From: Pseudomonadota bacterium
GTDB lineage: Bacteria > SAR324 > XYD2-FULL-50-16 > JAHJRI01
DNA: 21,602 nucleotides
NCBI GenBank assembly: GCA_022360105.1
Contig: JAKSDL010000402.1
Coordinates: 1 to 21,602 of the forward strand
Reading direction: 5' to 3'
The notes under the pieces are model-generated. The model worked only from the letters and a program-made list of their open reading frames with translations, did no database searches and had not been told where the DNA came from. Positions 14,334-21,602 of the stretch are shown in pieces. How positions within the stretch are numbered: position 1 is the stretch's first letter; each line of letters starts with the position of its first letter. The translations under genes and the position numbers were made by a program.

Positions 14334-15821
14334 CTAATCTCCGAATGCTACCCAGACAGATTTTTCTTTGGTATAGGAAGAGAGGGAGTGAATTGCCATT
14401 TCCTTGCCCCAACCACTTTCCTTGAAACCTCCAAAGGGACTGCTCAATCCGTAACATCCGTAGCGATTGATAAACACCATTCCGGCGTCGATTTTTTCTG
14501 CCATACGGTGTGCCCTGCTGATGTCTTTGGTATAGATCCCGGCAGCCAGTCCATACACAGTATCATTTGCCAGCTGTGCGGCTTCTTCATCGTTGGAAAA
14601 AGGCGTACAGCACAATACAGGACCAAAAATCTCTTCTTTGGCAATACGGCAGTTGGAATGGACATTGGAAAAGATGGTTGGTCTGATATAGTAGCCGTCT
14701 TTATTAGCGCCCGTTGTATCAGCTTCTCCACCCGCAACACATTCTGCTTCCGAGCGGCCGATATCGATATATTTCATGATATTTTCAAAATGCGACTGGT
14801 TACACTGGGCGCCCTGGCTGCTATCTTCAGCAAATGGGTTTCCGCATTTAACGGCTTCAGCTTTGGAGATCAACTCGGATAGGACCTTGTCATAGATTTT
14901 CTCATGAATCAAAAACCTGGTCGGTTCCGAACATTTCTCACCCTTATGGGAAAACATCACAGTAAAAGCCCTGTCAATCGCTCCTTGTAAATCCGGTGTA
15001 TCATCAAAAAAGATACAAGGTGATTTACCGCCCAGCTCCAAGGTAACAGCCTTGAGGTTGGATTCTGCAGAATTGTGAACCAGCATGCGTCCGATATCAG
15101 TGCTACCGGTAAAAGATATTTTATGAACGTGATGGCTTGTTGTCAGGGTGTTGGCTGTTTTTCCATCTGTGACAAGTAAATTGAGAACACCCTTAGGAAG
15201 GTCCAAATGTTCCGCCATCAATTCGACCAGGTATAGTGCACTGTAGGGGGTGGCTTGAGAAGGTTTGTTGATCACTGTATTTCCCATGGCCAGGGCTGGA
15301 GCTATCTTAAGTGCTGCCTGGTAGAGGGGGAAATTCCAGGGAGCAATCAGTCCGCAAACCCCTACCGGCTCTTTCAGGGTATAATTGAGGAATCCCTGCT
15401 CCACGGGGCTGGTCACCCCATAGTATTTATCGACCCAACCTGCATAATAGTCAAAAATATCAGCACAGGTAGGAATGTCATCCACAAGTGATTCCTGGTA
15501 GAGCTTTCCGTTTGCCAGTGTTTCAAGCGTCGCCAGTTTTTCCAGGTTTTCCCGAATCAGATCGGCTGTTTTATGCAGAATCTCAGCTCGGTATCCCCTG
15601 CTTGCGGAAGCCCAGGCACTGTCTTCAAAGGCTTTATTGGCGCACCGAATCGTTTGCTCGGTCTGTTCAACCGAAGCAAAGGGATAAACAGCCAGTTGTG
15701 AGCCATCTGCAGGATTGATTGAGATTAAATCCCTGCTCTCACCAAGTACCCATTCACCATCAATATATTGTTTTTTTGGTTTTGCCAGCCATTGCTCGGC
15801 CCATTGTTGTTGTGCAGTCAT
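14334..15821 (-). CDS. NAD(P)-dependent aldehyde dehydrogenase (betaine-aldehyde-dehydrogenase-like)
   Basis: Oxidises an aldehyde to its acid; 495 residues, the normal length. Conserved residues: N163 in PWNFP, K186 in KPSQ, GSTDIG at 239-244, general base E262 in LELGG, catalytic C297 in GEKCSEP, and KEEIFGP in the C-terminal part. Two features depart from the family average. The glutamate that usually follows KPS and contacts the NAD ribose is a glutamine (Q189), which may shift preference towards NADP. The residues after the catalytic cysteine are SEPTR where many members have an A-x-SR type sequence. Of two in-frame ATGs six bases apart, the second (15821) is chosen because GGGGAG then sits at the right distance. 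It diverges from the aldo/keto reductase across a regulatory dyad, so both arms are probably induced together. Confidence 0.9.
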   Translation of the reverse strand: MTAQQQWAEQWLAKPKKQYIDGEWVLGESRDLISINPADGSQLAVYPFASVEQTEQTIRCANKAFEDSAWASASRGYRAEILHKTADLIRENLEKLATLETLANGKLYQESLVDDIPTCADIFDYYAGWVDKYYGVTSPVEQGFLNYTLKEPVGVCGLIAPWNFPLYQAALKIAPALAMGNTVINKPSQATPYSALYLVELMAEHLDLPKGVLNLLVTDGKTANTLTTSHHVHKISFTGSTDIGRMLVHNSAESNLKAVTLELGGKSPCIFFDDTPDLQGAIDRAFTVMFSHKGEKCSEPTRFLIHEKIYDKVLSELISKAEAVKCGNPFAEDSSQGAQCNQSHFENIMKYIDIGRSEAECVAGGEADTTGANKDGYYIRPTIFSNVHSNCRIAKEEIFGPVLCCTPFSNDEEAAQLANDTVYGLAAGIYTKDISRAHRMAEKIDAGMVFINRYGCYGLSSPFGGFKESGWGKEMAIHSLSSYTKEKSVWVAFGD

Positions 15822-15903
15822 GTTCATCTCCCCGTTTGTGAGTCTAGTGAAATCTCCTTTGGTTAATCCGATAAAACCGATCGAAGACGTTTTTGGTTTC
15901 TTG

Positions 15904-15933
15904 TTTATAAGCAGTCCACCTCTTTGAAGTCAA
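15904..15933 (-). promoter_or_regulatory. Candidate promoter of the aldehyde dehydrogenase gene
   Basis: On the minus strand TTGACT (-35, at 15928-15933) and TATAAA (-10, at 15904-15909) are separated by 18 bases. Each matches five of six consensus bases. The -35 overlaps the left end of the 41-bp dyad by two bases. Confidence 0.55.
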
Positions 15934-15972
15934 ATGATCTTAATGCATGGAAGCCATGCAAAAAGATCATTT
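15932..15972. promoter_or_regulatory. 41-bp dyad between divergent promoters, probable shared operator
   Basis: AAATGATCTT (15932-15941) pairs with AAGATCATTT (15963-15972), and inside it TGCATGG (15944-15950) pairs with CCATGCA (15954-15960). Only an AA/AA mismatch and a three-base centre break the symmetry. It lies between the -35 boxes of the two divergent promoters and overlaps both. A dimeric or tetrameric regulator is the natural reader, the LysR protein encoded at 18563 being the obvious candidate. A transcript hairpin is the alternative, but no gene ends here. Confidence 0.65.
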
Positions 15973-16000
15973 TACAAAGTTTGAATAAGCAAATTATAAA
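15971..16000 (+). promoter_or_regulatory. Candidate promoter of the aldo/keto reductase-lyase-LysR-BCCT series
   Basis: TTTACA (-35, 15971-15976) and TATAAA (-10, 15995-16000) are 18 bases apart, mirroring the dehydrogenase promoter. The -35 overlaps the right end of the dyad by two bases. The -10 ends 38 bp before the reductase ATG. Confidence 0.5.
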
Positions 16001-16038
16001 ATCACAACTTTACGATTATTTAACTTTCGGAGATATCA

Positions 16039-17061
16039 ATGGAATATAAAAGACTAGGAAATTCAGGACTGAAAGTTTCCCGGGTGTGTCTGGGTACTAT
16101 GAACATGGGCAGCAAGGAGTGGAAACCTTGGATTTTCGATGAATCGGAAAGTGAGCCAATCATCCGACATGCCATAGATAACGGCATTAACTTTATCGAT
16201 CTGGCAGATTTTTACTCCAGCGGTGCCAATGAAGAAGTTGTCTGTAATGTGATTCATAAGCTGGGGCTGCGCGACGAATTGGTGTTGGCAACCAAGGTCG
16301 GTTACCCGATTGGCAAAGGCCGGAATAATGAAGGGCATTCCAGGGTTCACATTGTCAATGCCCTTAACGGCTCCTTGCAGAGGATGAAAACCGATTATGT
16401 TGATCTCTACATGCTGCACTATTTTGATATCCATACACCGGTCGAAGAAACCTGGTCTACACTGACTGAGTTGGTCAACGAGGGGAAAGTGCGCTATCTG
16501 GCTTGTTCCACCATGTATTCATGGCAGTTCGCAAAAATTATCTATACTTGTGAGAAAAATGGATGGGTAAAACCGGTAAACATGCAACTGCAATATTCCG
16601 CTGCATACAGGGAAGAGGAACGGGAGATGATTCCTTTATGTGCGGATAGTGGTGTCAGCGTTTCAGCTTTTAGTCCGTTGGCCAGGGGATTATTGACCTG
16701 CGATTTTGATTCTGTTCGCAACCAGACCGATTTCTTTACCCATGAAATGTTCAATGATGCCGTTTCCAGGGAAATTGCAGTGTCTGTGGCTCGAGTGGCT
16801 GAAAAAAGAGGGGTAAGTCCTTCCCAGATTGCCCAGGCGTATGTGCTGCAGAATTCCAATATCGATGTCATGCTGGCCGGAGCGGACAGTTCCCAACAAC
16901 TGGACACTGCCTTGATGGCTTTGAAGATGGATTCCTTAACAGGTGAAGAAATCTATGAAATCGAACGAAATTATACACCAAGGGATCATATTAACGATTA
17001 CAATGCGGAATGCAGAATATCACGGGAACCAAGATCAGCAAAGCCGCCTTTTGACGTCTGA
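16039..17061 (+). CDS. Aldo/keto reductase (YajO-like)
   Basis: NADPH-dependent reductase of aldehydes or ketones, 340 residues. The catalytic tetrad is complete: D54 and Y59 (DLADFYSSG), K86 (LATKVG) and H127 (MLHYFD). The opening KRLGNSGLKVSRVCLG, the block YREEEREMIPLC and SPLARGLLT closely follow the pattern of E. coli YajO and its relatives. GGAG seven to eight bases before the ATG supports this start. It is the first gene of the plus-strand series, 79 bp before the lyase, and diverges from the aldehyde dehydrogenase. With that enzyme it could process carbonyl compounds released by the pathway. The true substrate is unknown. Confidence 0.9.
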   Translation: MEYKRLGNSGLKVSRVCLGTMNMGSKEWKPWIFDESESEPIIRHAIDNGINFIDLADFYSSGANEEVVCNVIHKLGLRDELVLATKVGYPIGKGRNNEGHSRVHIVNALNGSLQRMKTDYVDLYMLHYFDIHTPVEETWSTLTELVNEGKVRYLACSTMYSWQFAKIIYTCEKNGWVKPVNMQLQYSAAYREEEREMIPLCADSGVSVSAFSPLARGLLTCDFDSVRNQTDFFTHEMFNDAVSREIAVSVARVAEKRGVSPSQIAQAYVLQNSNIDVMLAGADSSQQLDTALMALKMDSLTGEEIYEIERNYTPRDHINDYNAECRISREPRSAKPPFDV

Positions 17062-17140
17062 CAGGAACTGCAGATTAAGCAGTAAATTTGGATTCTCATA
17101 ACGCGAATAATGCATTAACAATTCAGGCAATTAGCAGAAA

Positions 17141-18487
17141 ATGAAAACTCAGGATAAACCCCATCGAATTGAAAAAGACCTCTTGGGAGAAGTGAGCATT
17201 CCCATGGATGCTGCTTACGGAGCTCAAACACAGAGGGCATTGGAAAATTTTCCGTTGGCTGGCGAAAAATCATTTGCGGATTATCCTGAACTGTTGAAAG
17301 CCTTCATGGTTATAAAAAAAGCCTGTGTAAAAGCCAATGCAAAGGCCGGTCAGGTTGATAATGAGCAGGCGAATGCCATAACGCAGGCAATCAGCAAGAT
17401 CGAGGCGGGAGATTTTGATGATCAGTTTCCGGTGCACTCTTTTCATGGCGGCGGCGGTGTATCATTCAACATGAATGTAAATGAGGTGATTGCTAATTTG
17501 GCCAACCACCTGGCCTGCAACAATGCATACGGTTCCTATGAACCTGTCCATCCCAATAACCACGTTAATCTGAATCAATCTACCAGCGATGTGTTTTGCA
17601 CGGCTATACATATTGCAGTAATTGAAAAATGGCAGTCCCTTGGACCTGAGTTGCAAAAGCTGGCTCAAGCTTTTTTCGAACTGGGAGAAAGGTGGCAGAC
17701 TGTTAAAAAAATTGCCAGGACCTGTCTGCAGGATGCTGTGGAGATCTCCTTTCATGACTATTTTAGTGGCTATCGGGATCTGCTGGTTAGAGAACATCGC
17801 CGTTTAGATAACGCTGTTTCCGAATTGTACTCCATCAACCTGGGCGGCACTATTGTGGGTAGGCCTGAGGACGCCAATGAGGATTACAGGGAACAGATAG
17901 TTTATTCATTTGTTCAAACTATTGATAATTCACAATATTCACAGCGCTCCAATCTTTTCGACAGTGCCCAAAACCTGGATGATGTCGTTCATGTTTCTTC
18001 TCACTTGAATCAACTGGCCAGATCACTGGTGAAGGTTTGTCAGGATCTTCGGTTGATATCTTCAGGTCCGCAAACGGGATTTGGTGAGATCAGGTTACCC
18101 GCTGTTCAACCCGGTTCTTCAGCCATGCCGGGGAAGATCAATCCAACGGTACCGGAGTTTTTGATGCAATGCTGTTTTCAAGTCTCGGGTAAACATGCTG
18201 CGACTGATATGGTTTTGGATCACGGGGAACTTGATTTGAATATTTGGGGCGCTGTGGTTGTGGTTAATATTCTCGATTCAATGTCCTGTCTTGAAAATGG
18301 TACCAGGGTGTTTCGAACAGCTTGCGTCGAGGGCATTGACGTAATCGAGGCAAAAAACAGAGAGAATATTCAAACCATTATACCGCTGATCAATCGGCTC
18401 AAACTGGAAAAAGGCTATTCATTTGCCACCAAAGTCTTTAAGGACTGCCAGGGCGATCCATCAAAGATCAGGCAATATTTGGACTGA
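17141..18487 (+). CDS. Aspartase/fumarase-superfamily lyase with atypical active-site residues
   Basis: Cytoplasmic, probably tetrameric enzyme that splits C-N or C-O bonds by beta-elimination, 448 residues, slightly shorter than aspartase at the C-terminus. The opening RIEKDLLGEVSIP and the signature GSSAMPGKINP (325-335) are clear: S326 is the expected catalytic base, with K332 and N334 conserved. Other pocket positions differ from aspartase and fumarase C. STND is STSD (S149), GRT-H/Q-LQDA is ART-C-LQDA (C195), GTGLN is replaced by GRPED (240-244), and LNVMEP is LNIWGA (367-371). The substrate is therefore probably not aspartate, fumarate or argininosuccinate. With a BCCT transporter and a LysR gene directly downstream, elimination of an amine from a betaine-like compound is a reasonable guess. 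The ribosome site is weak. Confidence 0.85.
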   Translation: MKTQDKPHRIEKDLLGEVSIPMDAAYGAQTQRALENFPLAGEKSFADYPELLKAFMVIKKACVKANAKAGQVDNEQANAITQAISKIEAGDFDDQFPVHSFHGGGGVSFNMNVNEVIANLANHLACNNAYGSYEPVHPNNHVNLNQSTSDVFCTAIHIAVIEKWQSLGPELQKLAQAFFELGERWQTVKKIARTCLQDAVEISFHDYFSGYRDLLVREHRRLDNAVSELYSINLGGTIVGRPEDANEDYREQIVYSFVQTIDNSQYSQRSNLFDSAQNLDDVVHVSSHLNQLARSLVKVCQDLRLISSGPQTGFGEIRLPAVQPGSSAMPGKINPTVPEFLMQCCFQVSGKHAATDMVLDHGELDLNIWGAVVVVNILDSMSCLENGTRVFRTACVEGIDVIEAKNRENIQTIIPLINRLKLEKGYSFATKVFKDCQGDPSKIRQYLD

Positions 18488-18562
18488 CAATCCAAAAGCT
18501 CTAATGAACACGAAAACCGTTTGTTGGTAATGAACTGTTTCTATTAGGAATTGGAGTTCGAA

Positions 18563-19486
18563 ATGTTAAAAAACATGCCCAACACAAAGGTATTGCAAAC
18601 CTTCGAGTCTGCCGCCAGGCTGGGGAGTTTTACATTGGCTGCCAGGGAACTGTACGTTACTCAGTCGGCTATCAGTAGGCAAATAAAAGGGTTAGAGGAG
18701 ATTTTAGGCTTCGAGGTTTTTACCAGAATCAATAATCGTCTGGAACTGACCGAGGATGGACAAGCATTTTACCAAGTGGTGAGTAAGGCTTTAAGCGACA
18801 TGTCATCAGCTTTGGAAAGGTTGAGAAGAGGTGAAGTCCGAAGAAGACTGTTTGTAGCCTTACCTCCCACTTTCGCTTCCCGCTGGTTTGCTCCCCGCCT
18901 GGTTCGATTTCGGGGTCAGCACACGGTATCGCTCACTATTTCGATTCATGAAAACCTTCATTACAGCAATTTCGGCAATTTCGATTGCCAGGTAGGGTTT
19001 GGTTCTGAAGAGATGGGAACCATAGGCGGAGAAATTCTGTTTCCTGAAATCGTTGTTCCTGCCTGTACGCCTCAAATCAAACAAACCATTTTGGACCAGG
19101 ACAGTCTGGAAGGAATACCGATTCTGCATACTCTTTCCGGTACCAGTCGACTGCCATACTGGGAGCAATGGCTTGATCGTTGTCCCAATCCAATCATAAA
19201 TCCTACTACAACTGATCTTAGCGGAGGAATCGATTTTTCTACCCAGGACCAGACAATTATTGCAGCGGTTTCCGGGCTTGGCATTACCATGTTGGATCTA
19301 AACATTGCTTCAACGGCATTGCAAGAGGGCTTATTGGAAACCGTCGGTGAACCGGTCAATACATCATTCGGCTATTGGATCTTTCCCCCCCAATCAAAAA
19401 GAGGAGAAGGAGATGCAGCCGTGTTGTTTTATAACTGGTTAAAACGTGAAGCGACTGTCAACACCGTTGCTTCGGAAGGTAAATAG
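18563..19486 (+). CDS. LysR-family transcriptional regulator (GcvA-like)
   Basis: 307 residues. The N-terminal winged HTH is clear (residues about 6-65): TFESAARLGSFTLAARELYVTQSAISRQI, then FEVFTRINNRLELTEDG. The effector-binding domain follows, ending with a GcvA-type segment QTIIAAVSGLGITMLDL. The ATG at 18563 is chosen because GGAG lies seven bases upstream; a TTG at 18551 has no properly spaced site. The gene lies between the lyase and the transporter on the same strand, 75 bp after the lyase and 26 bp before the BCCT gene, so it is probably the pathway regulator. The dyad at 15932-15972 is the best candidate for its binding site, though that is inference. Confidence 0.9.
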   Translation: MLKNMPNTKVLQTFESAARLGSFTLAARELYVTQSAISRQIKGLEEILGFEVFTRINNRLELTEDGQAFYQVVSKALSDMSSALERLRRGEVRRRLFVALPPTFASRWFAPRLVRFRGQHTVSLTISIHENLHYSNFGNFDCQVGFGSEEMGTIGGEILFPEIVVPACTPQIKQTILDQDSLEGIPILHTLSGTSRLPYWEQWLDRCPNPIINPTTTDLSGGIDFSTQDQTIIAAVSGLGITMLDLNIASTALQEGLLETVGEPVNTSFGYWIFPPQSKRGEGDAAVLFYNWLKREATVNTVASEGK

Positions 19487-19512
19487 GATTGTTCAAGTAA
19501 AAAAGGAGAAAC

Positions 19513-21066
19513 ATGCAAGCAATCTCAAATAAATTCAAACTAAGATATGGTGTGATTACCATACCACTAGTATTTTTCGGTACCATACTGATTCTCGGAC
19601 TTTTCGATCAAAAGGCCTTTCACAAAATACTTTGGGGCTTTTTTATCTGGTTGATGAAAAACCTGGGCTGGACCTTAAGTTTAGGATGTCTGGCTTTTGT
19701 ACTCTTTTCTATTTTTTTGATGATCCATCCTATCGGCAAAGTTCGCCTGGGAGGAAAAGATGCTAAACCCGAGTTTTCCACATGGAATTGGTGGGCAATG
19801 TCCCTGTGTGCCGGAATGGCCATGGGAATCGTATTCTGGCCGGCGCCTGAGGCGCTGAAACACTCCCTGGCTCCTGCCGGCGGTATGTTTATCGAACCGG
19901 GCAGTCAGCAGGCAATGTTGTGGGCCATGAGAACAAGTTTTCTGCATTGGACATTCACTCCTTATGCTATTTATGTGGTGTGCGGAGTGCTAATCGCTTA
20001 TGCTCATTACAACCTTAAAAAACCATTTGCTGTCAGCTCCGCTCTGTACCCGCTATTGGGTGACAGAGCTTTTGGAAAGGTAGCTACAGTTGTGGATGGA
20101 ATTACGCTGTTTGCTATTACAGGCGGCGTTGCCGGCTCCCTGTGATATGGGCTGCTCCAACTGGGCAGCGGTATGGATTTTCTATTCAGTATCAAACCAT
20201 CCACCTTGGTTTGGACAATCATTTGTATTGCCATTGTAGCAAGTTACACTACATCCAGTATTACCGGTCTTAACAAGGGAATTCGCTGGCTGAGCGATAA
20301 AAACGCCATCCTTTTTATCGCACTGTTGCTGTTTGCCATCATCTTCGGTCCAACCAGGTTTTCCGCGAATCTGACAGTCCAGGCGACCGGAGACTATGTG
20401 AACAATTTCTTTTCAGCCATGACCTTTACAGATCCTTTTCCGGATGGTGATTTGTGGCCGCAGTGGTGGGATATGTACTGGTGGGCTGATTGGTTATCTT
20501 TTGCTCCCATCACCGGAATGTTTCTGGCGCGACTTTGCTACGGAAGGACAATCCGTGAGTTTATCGGTGTCAATTTAATTCTTCCCGCTCTGTTTGCCCT
20601 GGTTTGGTTTGGTATTTTCGGCGGATTGACCCTGCATACCCACTTCATTGAAGGAATCGATTTAAAAGGCCTGATGGATGAAAAAGGCTATGAGGTTCTG
20701 ATGCTGCGCCTGTTCGACTTCTTACCGCTGGCTGATATTCTCAGGCCCTTAATGCTGTTCACAATTTTTGTTTCTTTTGTGACGCTGGCCGACTCTATGA
20801 CATCAACTGTATCTCTCCTCAGTATTTCTGATAATAAGTCTGGCGATCGCAGCTCCATGGAAGCTCCCATTTCAATGAAATTGTTCTGGGGGATTTTGAT
20901 GGGTGCAACATCCCTGGTATTCATGTTTATTGGAGGCTTGGATGGAATCAAAGTAGTCAAAACAATTGCAGGCATGCCCATCCTCTTGCTTGAGGTCGCA
21001 ATGTTGACAGGATTCATCCTGCTGTTATTGCGAGCAGGAAGAAAAGATTCCGGAACTGAACTATAG
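19513..21066 (+). pseudogene. BCCT-family (betaine/carnitine/choline) transporter interrupted by an in-frame TGA
   Basis: Inner-membrane importer of quaternary-ammonium-type compounds. Start ATG at 19513 follows a strong AAAGGAG. Residues 1-210 carry the first membrane segments, with the family glycine-rich stretch SLCAGMAMGIVFW (97-109). Codon 211 is TGA (20143-20145). The same frame then continues uninterrupted to 21066, giving 517 codons in all, a normal BCCT length. The second part has WWDMYWWADWLSFAPITG and GRTIREF near 316-350, the family signature. The stop lies in the expected SLG-x-G stretch of the fifth segment, where glycine is conserved; GGA to TGA is one base change. TGA ends several other genes here, so code reassignment is excluded. 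It could be a recent null mutation, a sequencing error or a read-through site. Confidence 0.85.
20151..20169 (+). other. Small stem-loop just downstream of the in-frame TGA
   Basis: GCTGCTC (20151-20157) and GGGCAGC (20163-20169) pair over seven positions with one G-U, loop CAACT, beginning five bases after the TGA. It lies within conserved coding sequence and may simply follow from the encoded residues. It is listed because structures here can influence read-through. Confidence 0.35.
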
Positions 21067-21076
21067 CGGAGAAAAG

Positions 21077-21104
21077 AACGCAGGTAGTCACATCTACCTG
21101 CGTT
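21077..21104 (+). terminator. Terminator hairpin after the BCCT gene
   Basis: AACGCAGGTAG (21077-21087) and CTACCTGCGTT (21094-21104) form a perfect 11-bp stem with a 6-base loop, 10 bp after the transporter stop. The following bases TACCTTC give only a weak T tract. It probably ends the plus-strand series. Confidence 0.7.
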
Positions 21105-21384
21105 TACCTTCAAGAAGATACAATCAACGAGATCAATTTTAAAAAACCTGGTCAGTCTTTTTGATCTCTGTTTCCAGGTTGAAGACCATTCTTTCCGTTC
21201 ATTTCGCTACTCAGCAACATTCCGCTTTAGGTCAATAAATTAGATCAATCTCAGCGGTTGGCCCTTAAAAGGATCGGACACTTCTGAAGTTGAACAATAT
21301 TGTTAATTTCTGATGATAAATGATTGACATTCCAATCTGGAAAACCTTTAAGTCCAGGTTTATCGTTATTGATTTTCTACTATC

Positions 21385-21402
21385 TGTCGCTCCTCCGGAG
21401 CT
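21385..21402 (-). repeat. Isolated copy of the REP-like hairpin
   Basis: GCTCC (21389-21393) pairs with GGAGC (21397-21401). On the minus strand AGCTCC-GGA-GGAGCGACAGATAGTAG matches AGCTCC-GTA-GGAGCGTCATATAGTAG at 11004-11029 of the main cluster. This shows that the family is dispersed rather than local. Confidence 0.65.
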
Positions 21403-21602
21403 TTTGTTAGGTCGAGTTTATTGCATTTGGGTAGGATCACAGGGCAATGGTATGGATTGTTTTCATTTTAATAATCAACAATCAAATGATAATTGCGAGT
21501 GGCTAATCATGCTGGATAAATCCCCCGGTGGTTTATCCAAAATCAAATAACAGCTCTTCCAATTCGATCTATAGAATTGACTGCGAACCATTTATAATCA
21601 GA

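Larger units (their letters stand above)
21067..21602. other. Right-end intergenic region
   Basis: No gene is supported. Besides the terminator it holds a long-loop inverted pair AACCTGG/CCAGGTT (21145-21151 with 21174-21180), one copy of the REP-like hairpin (21385-21402), and a hairpin GGATAAA/TTTATCC (21514-21520 with 21532-21538). The open frame 21320-21550 runs through the repeat and has no ribosome site. Confidence 0.5.

Noticed and set aside
20143..20145. Selenocysteine or TGA-as-glycine code (as in some candidate phyla)
   Set aside because: Several intact genes in the window end in TGA at the expected family length, which excludes global reassignment. The position is a conserved glycine, not cysteine, which argues against selenocysteine.
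21320..21550. 76-codon open frame at the right end
   Set aside because: It reads through a copy of the REP-like repeat and a hairpin, and has no ribosome site.

Overview
The window reads as chromosomal DNA of moderate GC from a Gram-negative bacterium. Three things point that way: the peptide-binding protein has a plain signal-peptidase-I type leader with no lipobox, Shine-Dalgarno sites are of the AGGAG type, and TGA, TAA and TAG all serve as stops. The intergenic palindromes and scraps resembling 'GATCCTTC...AGGATGACA' are of a kind seen in several environmental phyla (Desulfobacterota, Bacteroidota/Calditrichota-like lineages). The genus cannot be fixed from the sequence. No rRNA, tRNA, CRISPR array, transposase, phage gene or replication origin was seen.

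Left part (1-5168): a tandem array of AT-rich, self-complementary units of 114-131 bp (1-428) lies just beyond a terminator hairpin. Then comes a minus-strand operon, read right to left: M20 metallopeptidase, DppD-like ATPase, DppF-like ATPase, periplasmic peptide-binding protein. It looks like a dipeptide or acylated-peptide uptake and hydrolysis unit, but its two permease genes are absent from the window.

Middle part (5187-12936): an XRE-type regulator fused to a domain with a possible zinc site diverges from a small cupin gene. The cupin converges on an orphan two-PAS sensor histidine kinase. Next are a small YciI/muconolactone-isomerase-like protein, a NUDIX gene that stops early beside a cluster of REP-like palindromes, an MFS exporter whose central loop carries what looks like an in-frame palindromic insertion, and a DUF1801 protein.

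Right part (13289-21066): an NMO-family flavoprotein and an aldehyde dehydrogenase converge on a shared terminator hairpin. The dehydrogenase diverges from a plus-strand series of aldo/keto reductase, aspartase/fumarase-superfamily lyase with an altered active site, LysR regulator and BCCT (betaine/carnitine/choline-type) transporter. The divergent promoters sit almost symmetrically on either side of a 41-bp dyad, so the two arms are probably co-regulated. The gene set suggests a catabolic module: import of a quaternary-amine-like compound, elimination by the lyase, then oxidation or reduction of carbonyl products. The BCCT gene has an in-frame TGA at a conserved glycine codon, so the importer may be dead in this genome. 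The lyase-transporter module, the shared dyad and the palindrome in the MFS gene are the three items most worth pursuing.
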